From contig JAXHVL010000057.1 in the NCBI GenBank assembly GCA_034189225.1, positions 9,729-73,728 on the forward strand: 64,000 bases of DNA, written 5' to 3'. The notes below the pieces were generated by a model. That model had not been told where the DNA came from, did not search any database, and saw only the letters and a program-made list of their open reading frames with translations. The translations under genes were made by a program, and so were the position numbers. How positions within the stretch are numbered: position 1 is the first letter of the stretch; the number at the start of each line of letters is the position of its first letter. This DNA is from JAXHTY01 sp034189225 (GTDB lineage Bacteria > Desulfobacterota > Desulfobacteria > Desulfobacterales > Desulfosudaceae). This document shows, in pieces, positions 17,323 to 25,748 of this stretch.

Positions 17323-18162
17323 TCATACCTCGAACTGCATGTCACAGCTTACACCGAAACATTCCATGGTTTCTTTCTGCTCACCGATCAACCGGTGGCA
17401 GTCATTGAGAATTTCATCCATTTGCGTGTCGGTGCGGTCCTGATTCAGGTGGAACAGGCCGAGTCTTTTGACCTTTGCCGAAAGGGCCAGGGAAATGACG
17501 TCCGTGTAAACCGAATGGCCCCAGTCCATCTGCGTGCCGTATTCCGCCGGGGTATATTCGGCATCGTGAAACAGCAGGTCTGCCCCTTCCGAAAATTTCA
17601 GGTAATCATCAAAGGTCAGCCCGCCGTCATGAATGTAGCCAAGTTCGTTGTCCGTAAGGAAGACAAACGATTTTCCGTCTTCGGTGAATTTGTAGCCGCT
17701 GCCGCTGCCGGGATGGCTGAGACGGATGGGGGTGATGGTGATCGAGCCGATGTCAAAATTTTCCGGGCATCCCTTTTCAAAGGTAATTTCCGCCTTCAGG
17801 TCGGAATAGCGGATCGGGAAATGGGGCGGCGTCATGACCCGGGAGATCATTTTTTCCACATAATCCTTTGGAAACGGGCAGCGATAGGCTTTGATAACCG
17901 TCTCACGACGGTAAAGGGGTTTGAAAAAAGGCAGGCCCATGAGGTGGTCCCAGTGGGCATGGGTGAAAATGAGGTTATAATGGTAAAGCTTTTCCTCAAC
18001 CAGTTGTTTCCCGAGACGCCGGATGCCGGTTCCCGCATCAACGATGATAATATCCCCGCTTTTGGCCCTGATTTCAACGCAGGTGGTATCACCGCCGTAC
18101 TTGACAAATTCTTTGCCTGAAACAGGAATGGACCCTCGAGACCCCCAGCTTTTAATTAGCAT
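17323..18162 (-). CDS. metallo-beta-lactamase-fold hydrolase
   Basis: A 279-residue protein of the MBL fold. It starts IKSWGSRGSIPV, then TCVEIRAKSGDIIIVDAGTG, the metal motif THAHWDHLMG, LSHPGSGSGYKF, the bridging Asp region FLTDNELG and DLLFHDAEY. The GSRGS-type N-terminus is typical of a subfamily related to phosphodiesterases and PhnP/RNase Z-like enzymes. The substrate is not evident. It lies 64 bases upstream of glpA on the same strand and could be co-transcribed. Confidence 0.85.
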   Translation of the reverse strand: MLIKSWGSRGSIPVSGKEFVKYGGDTTCVEIRAKSGDIIIVDAGTGIRRLGKQLVEEKLYHYNLIFTHAHWDHLMGLPFFKPLYRRETVIKAYRCPFPKDYVEKMISRVMTPPHFPIRYSDLKAEITFEKGCPENFDIGSITITPIRLSHPGSGSGYKFTEDGKSFVFLTDNELGYIHDGGLTFDDYLKFSEGADLLFHDAEYTPAEYGTQMDWGHSVYTDVISLALSAKVKRLGLFHLNQDRTDTQMDEILNDCHRLIGEQKETMECFGVSCDMQFEV

Positions 18163-18203
18163 TAATCACAGCCTCATTCTGTGTTACGGATAGCGCACCG
18201 TTT

Positions 18204-18359
18204 GATGGCTTCGTAAAAAGTCCAATATCTGTGTTGCGCTGCATCTCTCGTCATATCACGTACGGTGTAGGGGCGAACCTTGTGTTCGCCCCTACAAAAA
18301 ATTCCTCGAGCGTAAGGTAAGATAGACACGCCGCATCTTGAACTTTTTACTTTGCCATC
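18204..18359. repeat. element C copy with GATGGC ends
   Basis: Bounded by GATGGCTTCGTAAAAAGTCC and the inverted AACTTTTTACTTTGCCATC. Inside is a short GGGGCGAAC palindrome (18268-18298). Both end motifs carry the same change (GATGGC instead of GACGGC), so the outermost bases may be copied together or come from the target. The rest of the gap 18163-18442 holds only this and an element A derivative. Confidence 0.75.
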
Positions 18360-18402
18360 CCAAATTCTACTTTTTACGAGAGCATTACCGTTTCATTAGC
18401 TT

Positions 18403-18443
18403 GTGTCCGTCCAGAAATTAGATAGCAATTTATGAATGGGCAC
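18403..18443 (-). mobile_element. element A, internally deleted copy (41 bp)
   Basis: Contains both ends (GTGTCCGTCCAGAAATT and AATTTATGAATGGGCAC) with about 100 inner bases gone; the junction sits at a short ATA repeat. It is flanked by TAGCTT (18397-18402 and 18444-18449). Its first base completes the TAG stop of the prmA-like gene; the uninserted site reads AGC TAA. Confidence 0.85.
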
Positions 18444-19339
18444 TAGCTTGTAATCTCTCCTGCAAATGTATACCAGATTCCGTCATTATTCCATATTTTT
18501 GTGATGCGGACCGGCAATTTGCCCAACTGATCGGCGATGTCCCGTGCCGGCGTTCGCAGCATGCCGGAAAGAATAAAGAATTTGCTCTGGAGAAAACGTT
18601 CCGCATTGACAATCTTTTTCATGGCGCTGTGGTGAATGTTCGCAATGATCAGATCCACCCCGGTGTCTGTAAAGTCTTCGGCATCACCTTTTACGATTAT
18701 AACGTGCTTATCAACATTGTTCAACTTGATATTTTGTCTTGCCGTCCGTGCCGCCAGAAAATTGAGATCAACCCCGACGATTTCAGGTATTGCCCTGAAC
18801 GCCCCTGCGATTGCAAGCAGTCCGGTCCCGGTGCCGATGTCCAGGGCGGTTTGAATCTTATTATTATATTTATAGCATATAAGTTCAAGTGCCTCAAGGC
18901 AATCACGGGTTGTGGAGTGAAATCCGCTGCCGAATACCACTCCCGGGTCCAGCACAATGGTACCGGTGTCCTTGTCCGGTGTGTGGCCCCGCCAGGGGGA
19001 GTATATGGTCATGCCGCCGGCCTGAAGGGGAAACGCATCCATGGGCTGCCACTGGTCATAGGCCATGTCAAACCGATCGGCCAGCACCAGGTCGTTGCGG
19101 CCACCCACAAATTCCGCCACCGCCTCATCGGCCGGCCGGTAAAAAAACAGGAAGGAGCAGTCGTCTTCCTCCCAGGTGCCGATGAACGTTTCGTTAAATT
19201 CCGCATCCCGGGTGTCGGCCCTGCCCTTGAGATAATAAATGTACAGGTGCTCCCATGGGGCGCCCCTTGCTGCTGAAGGTTCGCCCGATGCTGAGACCGT
19301 ATCGGTCTTCTGGAGTTGATCTTCGGTAAACAGGGCCAT
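18443..19339 (-). CDS. PrmA-like methyltransferase (ribosomal protein L11 type)
   Basis: A 298-residue SAM-dependent methyltransferase. The central DPGVVFGSGFHSTTRDCLEAL matches the PrmA DPGxAFGTGxHxTT motif, followed by ALDIGTGTGLLAIAG (motif I), VVGVDLNF-like acidic strand and DLIIANIHHSAM. PrmA methylates ribosomal protein L11, but the N-terminal third here is unlike E. coli PrmA, so the target is less sure. It follows cooC by 14 bases on the same strand. The stop codon TAG is formed jointly by a target duplication and an element A end. Confidence 0.8.
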   Translation of the reverse strand: MALFTEDQLQKTDTVSASGEPSAARGAPWEHLYIYYLKGRADTRDAEFNETFIGTWEEDDCSFLFFYRPADEAVAEFVGGRNDLVLADRFDMAYDQWQPMDAFPLQAGGMTIYSPWRGHTPDKDTGTIVLDPGVVFGSGFHSTTRDCLEALELICYKYNNKIQTALDIGTGTGLLAIAGAFRAIPEIVGVDLNFLAARTARQNIKLNNVDKHVIIVKGDAEDFTDTGVDLIIANIHHSAMKKIVNAERFLQSKFFILSGMLRTPARDIADQLGKLPVRITKIWNNDGIWYTFAGEITS

Positions 19340-19353
19340 GGATTCGTTAACCG

Positions 19354-20109
19354 TTAATCACTTTTCAAAATGGTGTCAAAAATTTTAAATGCGGCCTGTA
19401 CCGCCGGGTTATCGTCCGGCAGTTCGATTGTGGGCCGGCCCTCCAGGTCGAATTCGTATAATGTGTCATCCGCCGGCAGTGTGCCCGCCAGCTCCAGGCC
19501 GCCTTCTTCAATGAGTTTCAGCATGGACTCGGGCGTCTTTTCCCGACTCTGGTTGATGATCAGGTAGCTTCTGCCCATGCCGATGTTCAGGTTGCGGGCC
19601 AGTTCATTGATACGGATGGCGGCCTGAAGGCCCCGCCTGGAGGCATCCGTGACAATCAGGAGAATGTCCACATCCTTTGTTGTCAGCCGGCTGATGTGTT
19701 CCATTCCGGCTTCATTGTCCATGACCACATAGGGATAGTTGTCCGTAAGTTTTTCAAGAAAATTGGTGAGCAGTGTATTGGCCGCGCAATAACACCCCGC
19801 GCCTTCGGGCTGGCCCATTACCACCAGGTCGTAACCGTCCGATTCGGCAATGGCCTCTTCCATCTTCATGGAGATAAAAATATCTTTGGTCATGCCGGAG
19901 GGCACGTCCCCTTTTTTCATTTCTTCCCGCGCATTGCCCAGCGTACCGGGAATTTCAAGTCCCAAAACTTCATTCAGGTTGGCGTTGGAATCCGCATCCA
20001 CGGCAAGTATGGGGGCCATGTCTTTCGAGGCCATGTATTTTATTAATAATCCGGCGATGGTTGTTTTGCCGGTACCGCCTTTGCCGGCCAAAGCAATTGA
20101 AAATGACAT
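19354..20109 (-). CDS. cooC: CooC-type CODH nickel-insertion ATPase
   Basis: A 251-residue SIMIBI-class ATPase. It has a deviant Walker A GKGGTGKTT at the N-terminus, VDADSNANLNEVLG (switch I), a CxC motif in EGAGCYCAANTLL that binds metal at the dimer interface of CooC, VVMDNEAGMEHISR (switch II) and VTDASRRGLQ. It matures carbon monoxide dehydrogenase, so a CODH/acetyl-CoA synthase is expected elsewhere in the genome. ATG 20109 was preferred over a TTG two codons upstream; AAAGGA precedes both. Confidence 0.9.
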   Translation of the reverse strand: MSFSIALAGKGGTGKTTIAGLLIKYMASKDMAPILAVDADSNANLNEVLGLEIPGTLGNAREEMKKGDVPSGMTKDIFISMKMEEAIAESDGYDLVVMGQPEGAGCYCAANTLLTNFLEKLTDNYPYVVMDNEAGMEHISRLTTKDVDILLIVTDASRRGLQAAIRINELARNLNIGMGRSYLIINQSREKTPESMLKLIEEGGLELAGTLPADDTLYEFDLEGRPTIELPDDNPAVQAAFKIFDTILKSD

Positions 20110-20314
20110 TATCAAACAATCCTTTCTATAATAGTTTTTTACCAGCTTACACGAAAATCATTCGGACATCAAGACGCCCTGGGGCCGAAATTATACGGGA
20201 AGTTGTTTTGCCTTATTTAATCAGGTGTGATATTAGACAGTTTAGCGGGGGATGGTTGGTCTCCTGCGGTACGGGTAGCGGGGCGGGTGCTCTGATGAAC
20301 GGTTCGTTTAAATA

Positions 20315-20455
20315 GTGTCCGTCCAGAAATTAGATATTTTGGTCGAGTTCAAGGAAGGCGAAAATTTTAACCGGAGGAATACTTTGCGTATTTTGAGGAT
20401 TAAAATTTGAGCCTGACGCAGAAATCGGGCAAAATAGCAATTTATGGATGGGCAC
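20315..20455 (-). mobile_element. element A, full copy (141 bp)
   Basis: Inverted orientation (GTGTCCGTCC first, GGATGGGCAC last), flanked by TAAATA (20309-20314 and 20456-20461). It lies in the divergent region between cooC and the SH3 gene, ending 16 bases before the latter's ATG, so it may carry or disrupt its promoter. The rest of the gap (20116-20308) shows no gene. Confidence 0.9.
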
Positions 20456-20471
20456 TAAATAAGGGGGAAGC

Positions 20472-21071
20472 ATGAGAACGTTTGTATTATTCTTATCACT
20501 GGTATGGATGGCCGGTGTTATGGCCAATGCCGTACATGCGGCCACCGATGCGGCCACCGATGCGGCCGCTGAGCAACAGATGTATCTTACGGATATGATT
20601 AAAATCACCATGCGATCGGGCAAGGGGGTTGATCACAAGATAATCGCGATGCTGAAGGTGGGGCAGAAGGTCGGCGTGCTGGGCACGGATGAAGGCTGGA
20701 CCCATATCAGAACGGAAAGCGGTAAGGAAGGATGGGTGCTGAGTCGGTTTGTCTCTGCCGAGGTTCCCAATCGGCTTCTGCTGGAACAGTTGCGGGGGGA
20801 CTATGCCGAGGTATCAAAGCGTTGTGCCGAACTGGAAGCGGCCAATGAGACCCTTGTAAACGAAAATCAGACGCTGGAAAAAAAGCTTGAACGCAGTACC
20901 AGGACCTCGCAGGAGCGTATTGAAAAACTGGCCCGGGAAAACAAGAACCTTAAAGATGCCGTGACCAACCGGCTTTTAAAATGGTTTCTGGCTGGCGCCG
21001 GCGTGCTGCTGGTGGGATTTCTCATAGGATATCGGGCCCGGCGGCGGGAAAAACGGCGGTTGTATTTATGA
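20472..21071 (+). CDS. YgiM-like SH3 domain membrane protein
   Basis: A 199-residue protein. Signal peptide 1-23, a short Ala-Thr-Asp repeat (ATDAATDAA), bacterial SH3 domain ~37-97 (ITMRSGKGVDHKI, VGVLGTDEGWTHIRT, GKEGWVLSRFVS), coiled coil ~103-160 and one C-terminal membrane helix ~168-188 followed by an Arg-rich tail (RARRREKRR). This is the TIGR04211/YgiM layout, of unknown cellular function. Ribosome site AAGGGGGAAG immediately follows the element A target duplication. Confidence 0.88.
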   Translation: MRTFVLFLSLVWMAGVMANAVHAATDAATDAAAEQQMYLTDMIKITMRSGKGVDHKIIAMLKVGQKVGVLGTDEGWTHIRTESGKEGWVLSRFVSAEVPNRLLLEQLRGDYAEVSKRCAELEAANETLVNENQTLEKKLERSTRTSQERIEKLARENKNLKDAVTNRLLKWFLAGAGVLLVGFLIGYRARRREKRRLYL

Positions 21072-21094
21072 TGGCTTCGTAAAAAGCCATCATA
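21069..21094. repeat. minimal GATGGC hairpin
   Basis: A small palindrome, ATGATGGCTT...AAGCCATCAT, built from two element C ends joined directly. It overlaps the stop codon of the SH3 gene and could act as a weak stem in the RNA. Confidence 0.65.
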
Positions 21095-21124
21095 GGCGTG
21101 GCATGAAACGGGACTGTTCAACAA

Positions 21125-22750
21125 ATGGAATACAAGACAGATTTTCTGATTATCGGCAGCGGCATTGCCGGGCTGAAATTTGCACTGAAGGCGGCAGAAA
21201 CCGGCACCGTGTCCATCGTCACCAAAAAGGCTATTGCCGACAGCAGCACCAATAAGGCCCAGGGCGGTATTGCCGCGGTCTTTGATGAGATCGATTCATT
21301 TGATCATCACATCAGGGACACCCTGGATGCCGGCGACGGGCTGTGCCATGGGGATGTTGTGGAAAACGTGGTACGAAATGGGCCGCAGGCCATCCTTGAG
21401 CTGGCGGATATGGGGATTTATTTCAGTGCGGGCAATGACGACCAGCGGCGGTTTGACCTCGGTCGTGAAGGCGGCCATTCTTTTAACCGGATTGTCCATG
21501 CCCACGATCTTACCGGCAAGGCCATCGAAGATGCCCTGGTCAGCCGGGTAAAGCGCCATGAGCGGATTCATGTGTATGAAAATCATATCGCCATCGATTT
21601 GATCACCCATTCAACGCGGGTCAAGCGGGGTCCCGTTGTGAAAGCCCGGGAAATCTTCTGCTGCGGCGCCTATGTGCTCGATAAGAAACAGGACAGTGTT
21701 AAGACCTTCAATGCGCGGATCACCATGCTGGCCACCGGTGGCGCCGGCAAGGTCTATGCCTATACCAGCAATCCGGATATCGCCACCGGCGACGGCATTG
21801 CCATGGCCTACCGGGCCGGCTGTACCGTGGCCAACCTCGAATTTGTTCAGTTCCATCCCACCTGTCTGTTTCATCCGGCGGCCAAAAATTTTCTGATTTC
21901 AGAGGCGGTGCGGGGAGAAGGAGGTGTGCTGGTGGATAGATCCGGCAGACCTTTTATGGAACGCTACGATCCCGCAAAGGACCTTGCGTGCAGAGACGTG
22001 GTAGCCCGGGCCATTGATACGGAAATGAAGAAGAGCGGGGATGACTGTGTTTTTCTGGATATTTCTCATCGGAAGGCGGATTTCATCCGGTCGCGTTTCC
22101 CCCATCTGTATGGAAATTGTCTGAAATATGGAGTGGATATGACCACGGACCCCGTACCCGTGGTGCCCGCGGCCCATTACATGTGCGGCGGGGTGGTTAC
22201 CGATATGGCCGGCCGGACGGACATCGACCGTCTTTATGTGGTGGGCGAAACCGCATGTACTGGCCTTCACGGGGCCAACCGGCTTGCCAGCAACTCCCTG
22301 CTGGAGGCGGTGGTCTATGCCAACAGCGCCGCCGCCGATGCCGTTGCGTTGTTAAAACAACTGTCTTCCCACGACGACAATGATCTGCCCAGCTGGGACG
22401 ACATCGGTACCGTGGACAGCGCGGAAGCAATCACGGTTTCCCATAATTGGGATGAAATCCGTCTGTTCATGTGGAATTATGTGGGCATTGTAAGGTCAAA
22501 CAAGCGGCTTCAGCGGGCCAGAAACCGCATCGACCTGATTAGTGGGGAGATCCGGGAGTATTACTGGGGCTTCCGGATAACATCAGACCTCATTGAATTG
22601 CGCAATATCGCCACGGTGGGTGAATTGATCATTGAATGCGCCATGCGGCGCAAGGAAAGCCGGGGCCTGCATTACAATATTGATTATAATTTCAAGGATG
22701 ACCGGAACTGGCTGAAAGATACGGTGCTGCATCGGCCGCTGTCGGCGTAA
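21125..22750 (+). CDS. nadB: L-aspartate oxidase
   Basis: A 541-residue FAD enzyme that oxidises aspartate to iminoaspartate, the first step of de novo NAD synthesis; under anaerobiosis fumarate is the usual acceptor. FAD site FLIIGSGIAGL, STNKAQGGIAAV, REGGHSFNRIVHA, FVQFHPTCL, AVRGEGGVLVD, HYMCGGVVTD and ACTGLHGANRLASNSLLE are all present, with the C-terminal helical domain complete. No good ribosome site is visible; the ATG is set by the family start. Stands alone after the SH3 gene. Confidence 0.94.
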   Translation: MEYKTDFLIIGSGIAGLKFALKAAETGTVSIVTKKAIADSSTNKAQGGIAAVFDEIDSFDHHIRDTLDAGDGLCHGDVVENVVRNGPQAILELADMGIYFSAGNDDQRRFDLGREGGHSFNRIVHAHDLTGKAIEDALVSRVKRHERIHVYENHIAIDLITHSTRVKRGPVVKAREIFCCGAYVLDKKQDSVKTFNARITMLATGGAGKVYAYTSNPDIATGDGIAMAYRAGCTVANLEFVQFHPTCLFHPAAKNFLISEAVRGEGGVLVDRSGRPFMERYDPAKDLACRDVVARAIDTEMKKSGDDCVFLDISHRKADFIRSRFPHLYGNCLKYGVDMTTDPVPVVPAAHYMCGGVVTDMAGRTDIDRLYVVGETACTGLHGANRLASNSLLEAVVYANSAAADAVALLKQLSSHDDNDLPSWDDIGTVDSAEAITVSHNWDEIRLFMWNYVGIVRSNKRLQRARNRIDLISGEIREYYWGFRITSDLIELRNIATVGELIIECAMRRKESRGLHYNIDYNFKDDRNWLKDTVLHRPLSA

Positions 22751-22759
22751 TGTTTACTC

Positions 22760-22876
22760 CATGACGGCTTCGTAAAAAGCTTTCAACAAATTGGCATTTG
22801 AAGTTCCTTGGAAGCCCAATCGCAGCAAACCCCCTTTCAGGGGATAACCAAAGCCGGCGCCTCTGGGGTTGGATTT
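22760..22876. repeat. short repeat block
   Basis: Contains GACGGCTTCGTAAAAAGC, AAGTTCCTTGGAAGC and the inverted pair AACCCCCTTTCAGGGG ... GCGCCTCTGGGGTTGG. All are seen elsewhere in the window (near 11266, 47519 and 50577 for the last). It lies between the converging ends of nadB and ubiE/menG, where a two-way terminator would be expected. Confidence 0.65.
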
Positions 22877-23578
22877 TTACTTTCGGCCGGTGTAAAGCGT
22901 GGCGATGCCGAAGGTGAGCCGCTGAAATGTCACATCCGTAAACCCGGCATCCCGCATCATGGCGGCAAATTCAGCAGACGGGGGGAATTCGATGACCGAG
23001 GCTGGCAGATATTGGTAGGCGCTTCGGTCTTTTGAGAAAAACCAGCCCACCAGCGGCAGGATGTGCTGGAAGTAGGCCATGTAGATGGTTTTTAATATTC
23101 CCTTGGCTGGCGTGGTGAGTTCGAGAACGGCAAGCCCCCCCCCGGGCCTAAGATGGCGGCGGAAGGTTTCCAGAGCCGCGGGTTTGTCTTCGATATTCCG
23201 GATGCCGAACGCAATGGTGGCCGCGTCGAAACTGTTTTCGGCAAACGGTGGGGCAAAGGCGTCCGCCGCCACCAGATGAATGTTCCTGCCGGCCTCTGTG
23301 CCCGCTAGTTTTTTCTGTCCGTTCTGAAGCATGGCAAAAGAGAAATCCATACCCACGATCAGGCGCCGGGTTTTGCTTTGACGCATCGCCTCGATGGCCA
23401 CATCGCCGGTGCCGCAGGCGATGTCAAGCAATCGGTGGCTGTCCGTGGGAACGGCCGCCACCAGCTTTCTTCGCCAGTACACATCCTGCCGCATGCTGAG
23501 AAAACGGTTCAGAAAATCGTAACGGGGCGCAATGGTATCGAACATGCGCCGGATTCCGGCCGGGTCTTTCTTTTTCAT
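22877..23578 (-). CDS. ubiE: demethylmenaquinone/ubiquinone C-methyltransferase
   Basis: A 233-residue SAM methyltransferase of the UbiE/MenG family, last step of menaquinone synthesis. Motifs: FDTIAPRYDFLNRFLSMRQDVYWR, LLDIACGTGDVA, GMDFSFAML, FDAATIAFGIRNIEDKPAAL, GGGLAVLEL and FFSKDRSAYQYLPASV. The start was taken at ATG 23578 with AAGGA in front. Transcribed away from dnaJ. In an anaerobic sulfate reducer the substrate is most likely demethylmenaquinone. Confidence 0.92.
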   Translation of the reverse strand: MKKKDPAGIRRMFDTIAPRYDFLNRFLSMRQDVYWRRKLVAAVPTDSHRLLDIACGTGDVAIEAMRQSKTRRLIVGMDFSFAMLQNGQKKLAGTEAGRNIHLVAADAFAPPFAENSFDAATIAFGIRNIEDKPAALETFRRHLRPGGGLAVLELTTPAKGILKTIYMAYFQHILPLVGWFFSKDRSAYQYLPASVIEFPPSAEFAAMMRDAGFTDVTFQRLTFGIATLYTGRK

Positions 23579-23720
23579 TGACATCCTTGATATAGGTATT
23601 ACTTTAAAAGGTTAAAATTAAACTGATGTGTACCACACTGTCCGCCTTGATTCAAGTGGAATCTGGGCGATGGCGTGCTCGGTGAACAGCATAAAGGCGA
23701 TGGGGGTTTATTTAACGCAT

Positions 23721-24821
23721 ATGGCTGCCAAAAGAGATTATTACGAGATCCTGGGCGTTTCGAGAGATGCGACGGAAACGGAACTGAAAAAGCAGTATCG
23801 CAAGATTGCCTTGAAATATCATCCCGATAAGAATCCGGGAGACAAAGCGGCCGAGGAAACGTTCAAGGAATCGTCCGAGGCCTATGGCGTTCTTTCCGAC
23901 CCGGAAAAACGCCAGATATATGACAAGTTCGGCCATGCCGGCCTTGAAGGCGGTGGTGGCCGGGGTGCCGGTTTCGAGGATATTTTTTCCAGCTTCGGTG
24001 ATATTTTCGAAGATTTTTTCGGGTTCGGTTCGGGCGGGCGATCAGGACGGGGTGCCCGACGGGGGGATGACCTACGGTATGACCTGGCTATAGATTTCAT
24101 GGAAGCTGCCTTTGGAAAGGATACGGAGATTGAAATTGAAAAGCTGGAAACCTGCTCGGTTTGCAACGGCTCCGGCTGCAAGGAGGACACCCGGCCGGAG
24201 ACATGCCGGCAGTGCGGTGGAACCGGCCAGACCACTCGGTCCCAGGGGTTTTTCATGGTAAAAGCCACGTGCTCCGCGTGCAGGGGAACCGGCCAGTATA
24301 TTCCCGATCCGTGTCCCCGGTGCAAGGGCGGCGGCAGGGAAATGATCAGGAAAACCGTTTCCCTGAAAATTCCCGCCGGAGTGGACAACGGCTCCCGGCT
24401 ACGGCTTGCCGGCGAAGGCGAGCCCGGTGGATACGGTGCCCCGCCCGGAGATCTCTATGTGTTCATCAATGTCAAGCCCCACAAGTTTTTCCAGCGGCAC
24501 AACAATGACGTGGTCTGTGTCATGGAAATTTCATTTGTTCAGGCGGCATTGGGCGACAGCATACCGGTGTCCACCCTGACCGGCGAAACAACCCTTGAAA
24601 TTCCCAAGGGCACCCAGTACGGGGACACATTTCGTTTTCAGGGAGAGGGGATCCCCTCGCTTCGAAGCAAAAAACGGGGGGACCAGATCGTCCAGGTGGA
24701 AATCAAGACCCCGCAAAACCTCAGCAAACGTCAGGAAGAATTGCTGGAAGAGTTTGCAAAACTCCAATCGGAGAAGCTGGGCAATAAACTGAAAAATCTG
24801 TTCAAGCGGGGCGCTGGCTAG
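23721..24821 (+). CDS. dnaJ: chaperone protein DnaJ
   Basis: A 366-residue Hsp40 co-chaperone of DnaK. J domain 1-70 with the HPD motif (KYHPDKNPGD), Gly/Phe region, zinc domain with four repeats CSVCNGSG, CRQCGGTG, CSACRGTG and CPRCKGGG, then two substrate-binding barrels (RLRLAGEGEPG, LTGETTLEIPKGTQ). The start was chosen at ATG 23721 (MAAKRDYYE); a longer frame upstream is not conserved. No dnaK or grpE is adjacent. The TAG stop is the first base of element D joined to a TA. Confidence 0.96.
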   Translation: MAAKRDYYEILGVSRDATETELKKQYRKIALKYHPDKNPGDKAAEETFKESSEAYGVLSDPEKRQIYDKFGHAGLEGGGGRGAGFEDIFSSFGDIFEDFFGFGSGGRSGRGARRGDDLRYDLAIDFMEAAFGKDTEIEIEKLETCSVCNGSGCKEDTRPETCRQCGGTGQTTRSQGFFMVKATCSACRGTGQYIPDPCPRCKGGGREMIRKTVSLKIPAGVDNGSRLRLAGEGEPGGYGAPPGDLYVFINVKPHKFFQRHNNDVVCVMEISFVQAALGDSIPVSTLTGETTLEIPKGTQYGDTFRFQGEGIPSLRSKKRGDQIVQVEIKTPQNLSKRQEELLEEFAKLQSEKLGNKLKNLFKRGAG

Positions 24822-24978
24822 TGTCATGTCAACAGAGAATTGTCATTTATGCCTCCTCGAACCTGGAAGCCTGAAGACTTCCGCTACACTTGCCGATGGC
24901 GGCATAAGAATGCACATGTAGCGGAAGGCTTTAGCCTTCCACCAGGATTTTAGTGACACATGACGATTGACATGACAC
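24821..24978. mobile_element. element D (158 bp) with REP-like hairpins inside
   Basis: Perfect inverted ends GTGTCATGTCAA ... TTGACATGACAC, bordered by TA on both sides. Inside are two hairpins of the family GGAAGCCTGAAGACTTCC (24866) and GGAAGGCTTTAGCCTTCC (24920). A further copy of the end motif follows after a small stem (GTGCCATGTCAATC, 25006-25020). The left end sits on the dnaJ stop. No open frame, so it looks non-autonomous. Confidence 0.75.
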
Positions 24979-25039
24979 TAGCCCGAAGGGTGAAATTTCC
25001 GGGCTAGTGCCATGTCAATCGTAGAATAAGGACCGATCC

Positions 25040-25411
25040 ATGTTTGAATTAAAGGTGGTAACCCATTTTGCGGCCGCGCACCGGCTGAAAATGGTTGGCA
25101 ATAAATGCGAGAATCTCCACGGTCATAACTGGAAGGTGGAGGTGTGTGTGTCGGGCAGCAAGCTGACGGATGCGGGATTGCTGATTGATTTCGGAGAACT
25201 GAAATCCCATGTGGCAACGGTGATCGACGAGCTGGATCACCGGTTTTTAAATGACCTGGATTGTTTTGATAACGGCAATCCATCGTCGGAGAACATTGCT
25301 ACCTATATCGCAGGCCGTGTGGACCGGCTGCTGACATCTACCAATGCCCGTATTTCCCGGGTGGCAGTATGGGAGTCGGAGAACGCCTGCGCCACGTATA
25401 TTCCGGATTAG
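25040..25411 (+). CDS. queD: 6-carboxytetrahydropterin synthase (QueD)
   Basis: A 123-residue PTPS-family enzyme for queuosine/preQ0 synthesis. Zinc ligands are in FAAAHRL and ENLHGHNW; further marks are LLIDFGELK, ELDHRFLND, NPSSENIA and VWESENACATY. The short length fits QueD rather than eukaryotic PTPS. Ribosome site AAGGA is 7 bases before ATG. No other que genes are in the window. Confidence 0.92.
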   Translation: MFELKVVTHFAAAHRLKMVGNKCENLHGHNWKVEVCVSGSKLTDAGLLIDFGELKSHVATVIDELDHRFLNDLDCFDNGNPSSENIATYIAGRVDRLLTSTNARISRVAVWESENACATYIPD

Positions 25412-25439
25412 TTTAAAAAAACGGGAGGTTATGCGCCGA

Positions 25440-25676
25440 TGACCATCAATGAGCCGGGAGCGATTGCACCGTCCCTTTTCACCGTGGCCACGGAGGACGT
25501 CTATCCACCGCGCCATGGAATATGCCCGGGCATTCCGGGATAGGGTGGCTGAATGCCTGCGCGAATCCGATGGCGATATCGAACATGCCAAACAGGCCAT
25601 GCGCGTCCACGAGTATGACGGCAAGACCGGTCCCAAACATCAGGAGCCGGCGTATATCCGGAGCCGGCGTATATGA
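25440..25676 (+). other. small frames between queD and pyrD, doubtful or frame-shifted gene
   Basis: A good ribosome site (GGGAGG near 25422) precedes ATG 25440, which opens only 34 codons (MTINEPGAIAPSLFTVATED...). A second frame from 25515 (MEYARAFRDRVAECLRESDG) runs to 25676 and looks more protein-like, with charged helical composition. A frameshift joining the two is possible. I recognise no family. pyrK, the usual neighbour of this pyrD class, does not match. Confidence 0.35.
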
Positions 25677-25748
25677 TGAACCTTGAGGCCTGAATAATGG
25701 CAGTTCAGCGCTGAATGGACCGCGAACAGAAAGAAGAAAGAAAGCAGG

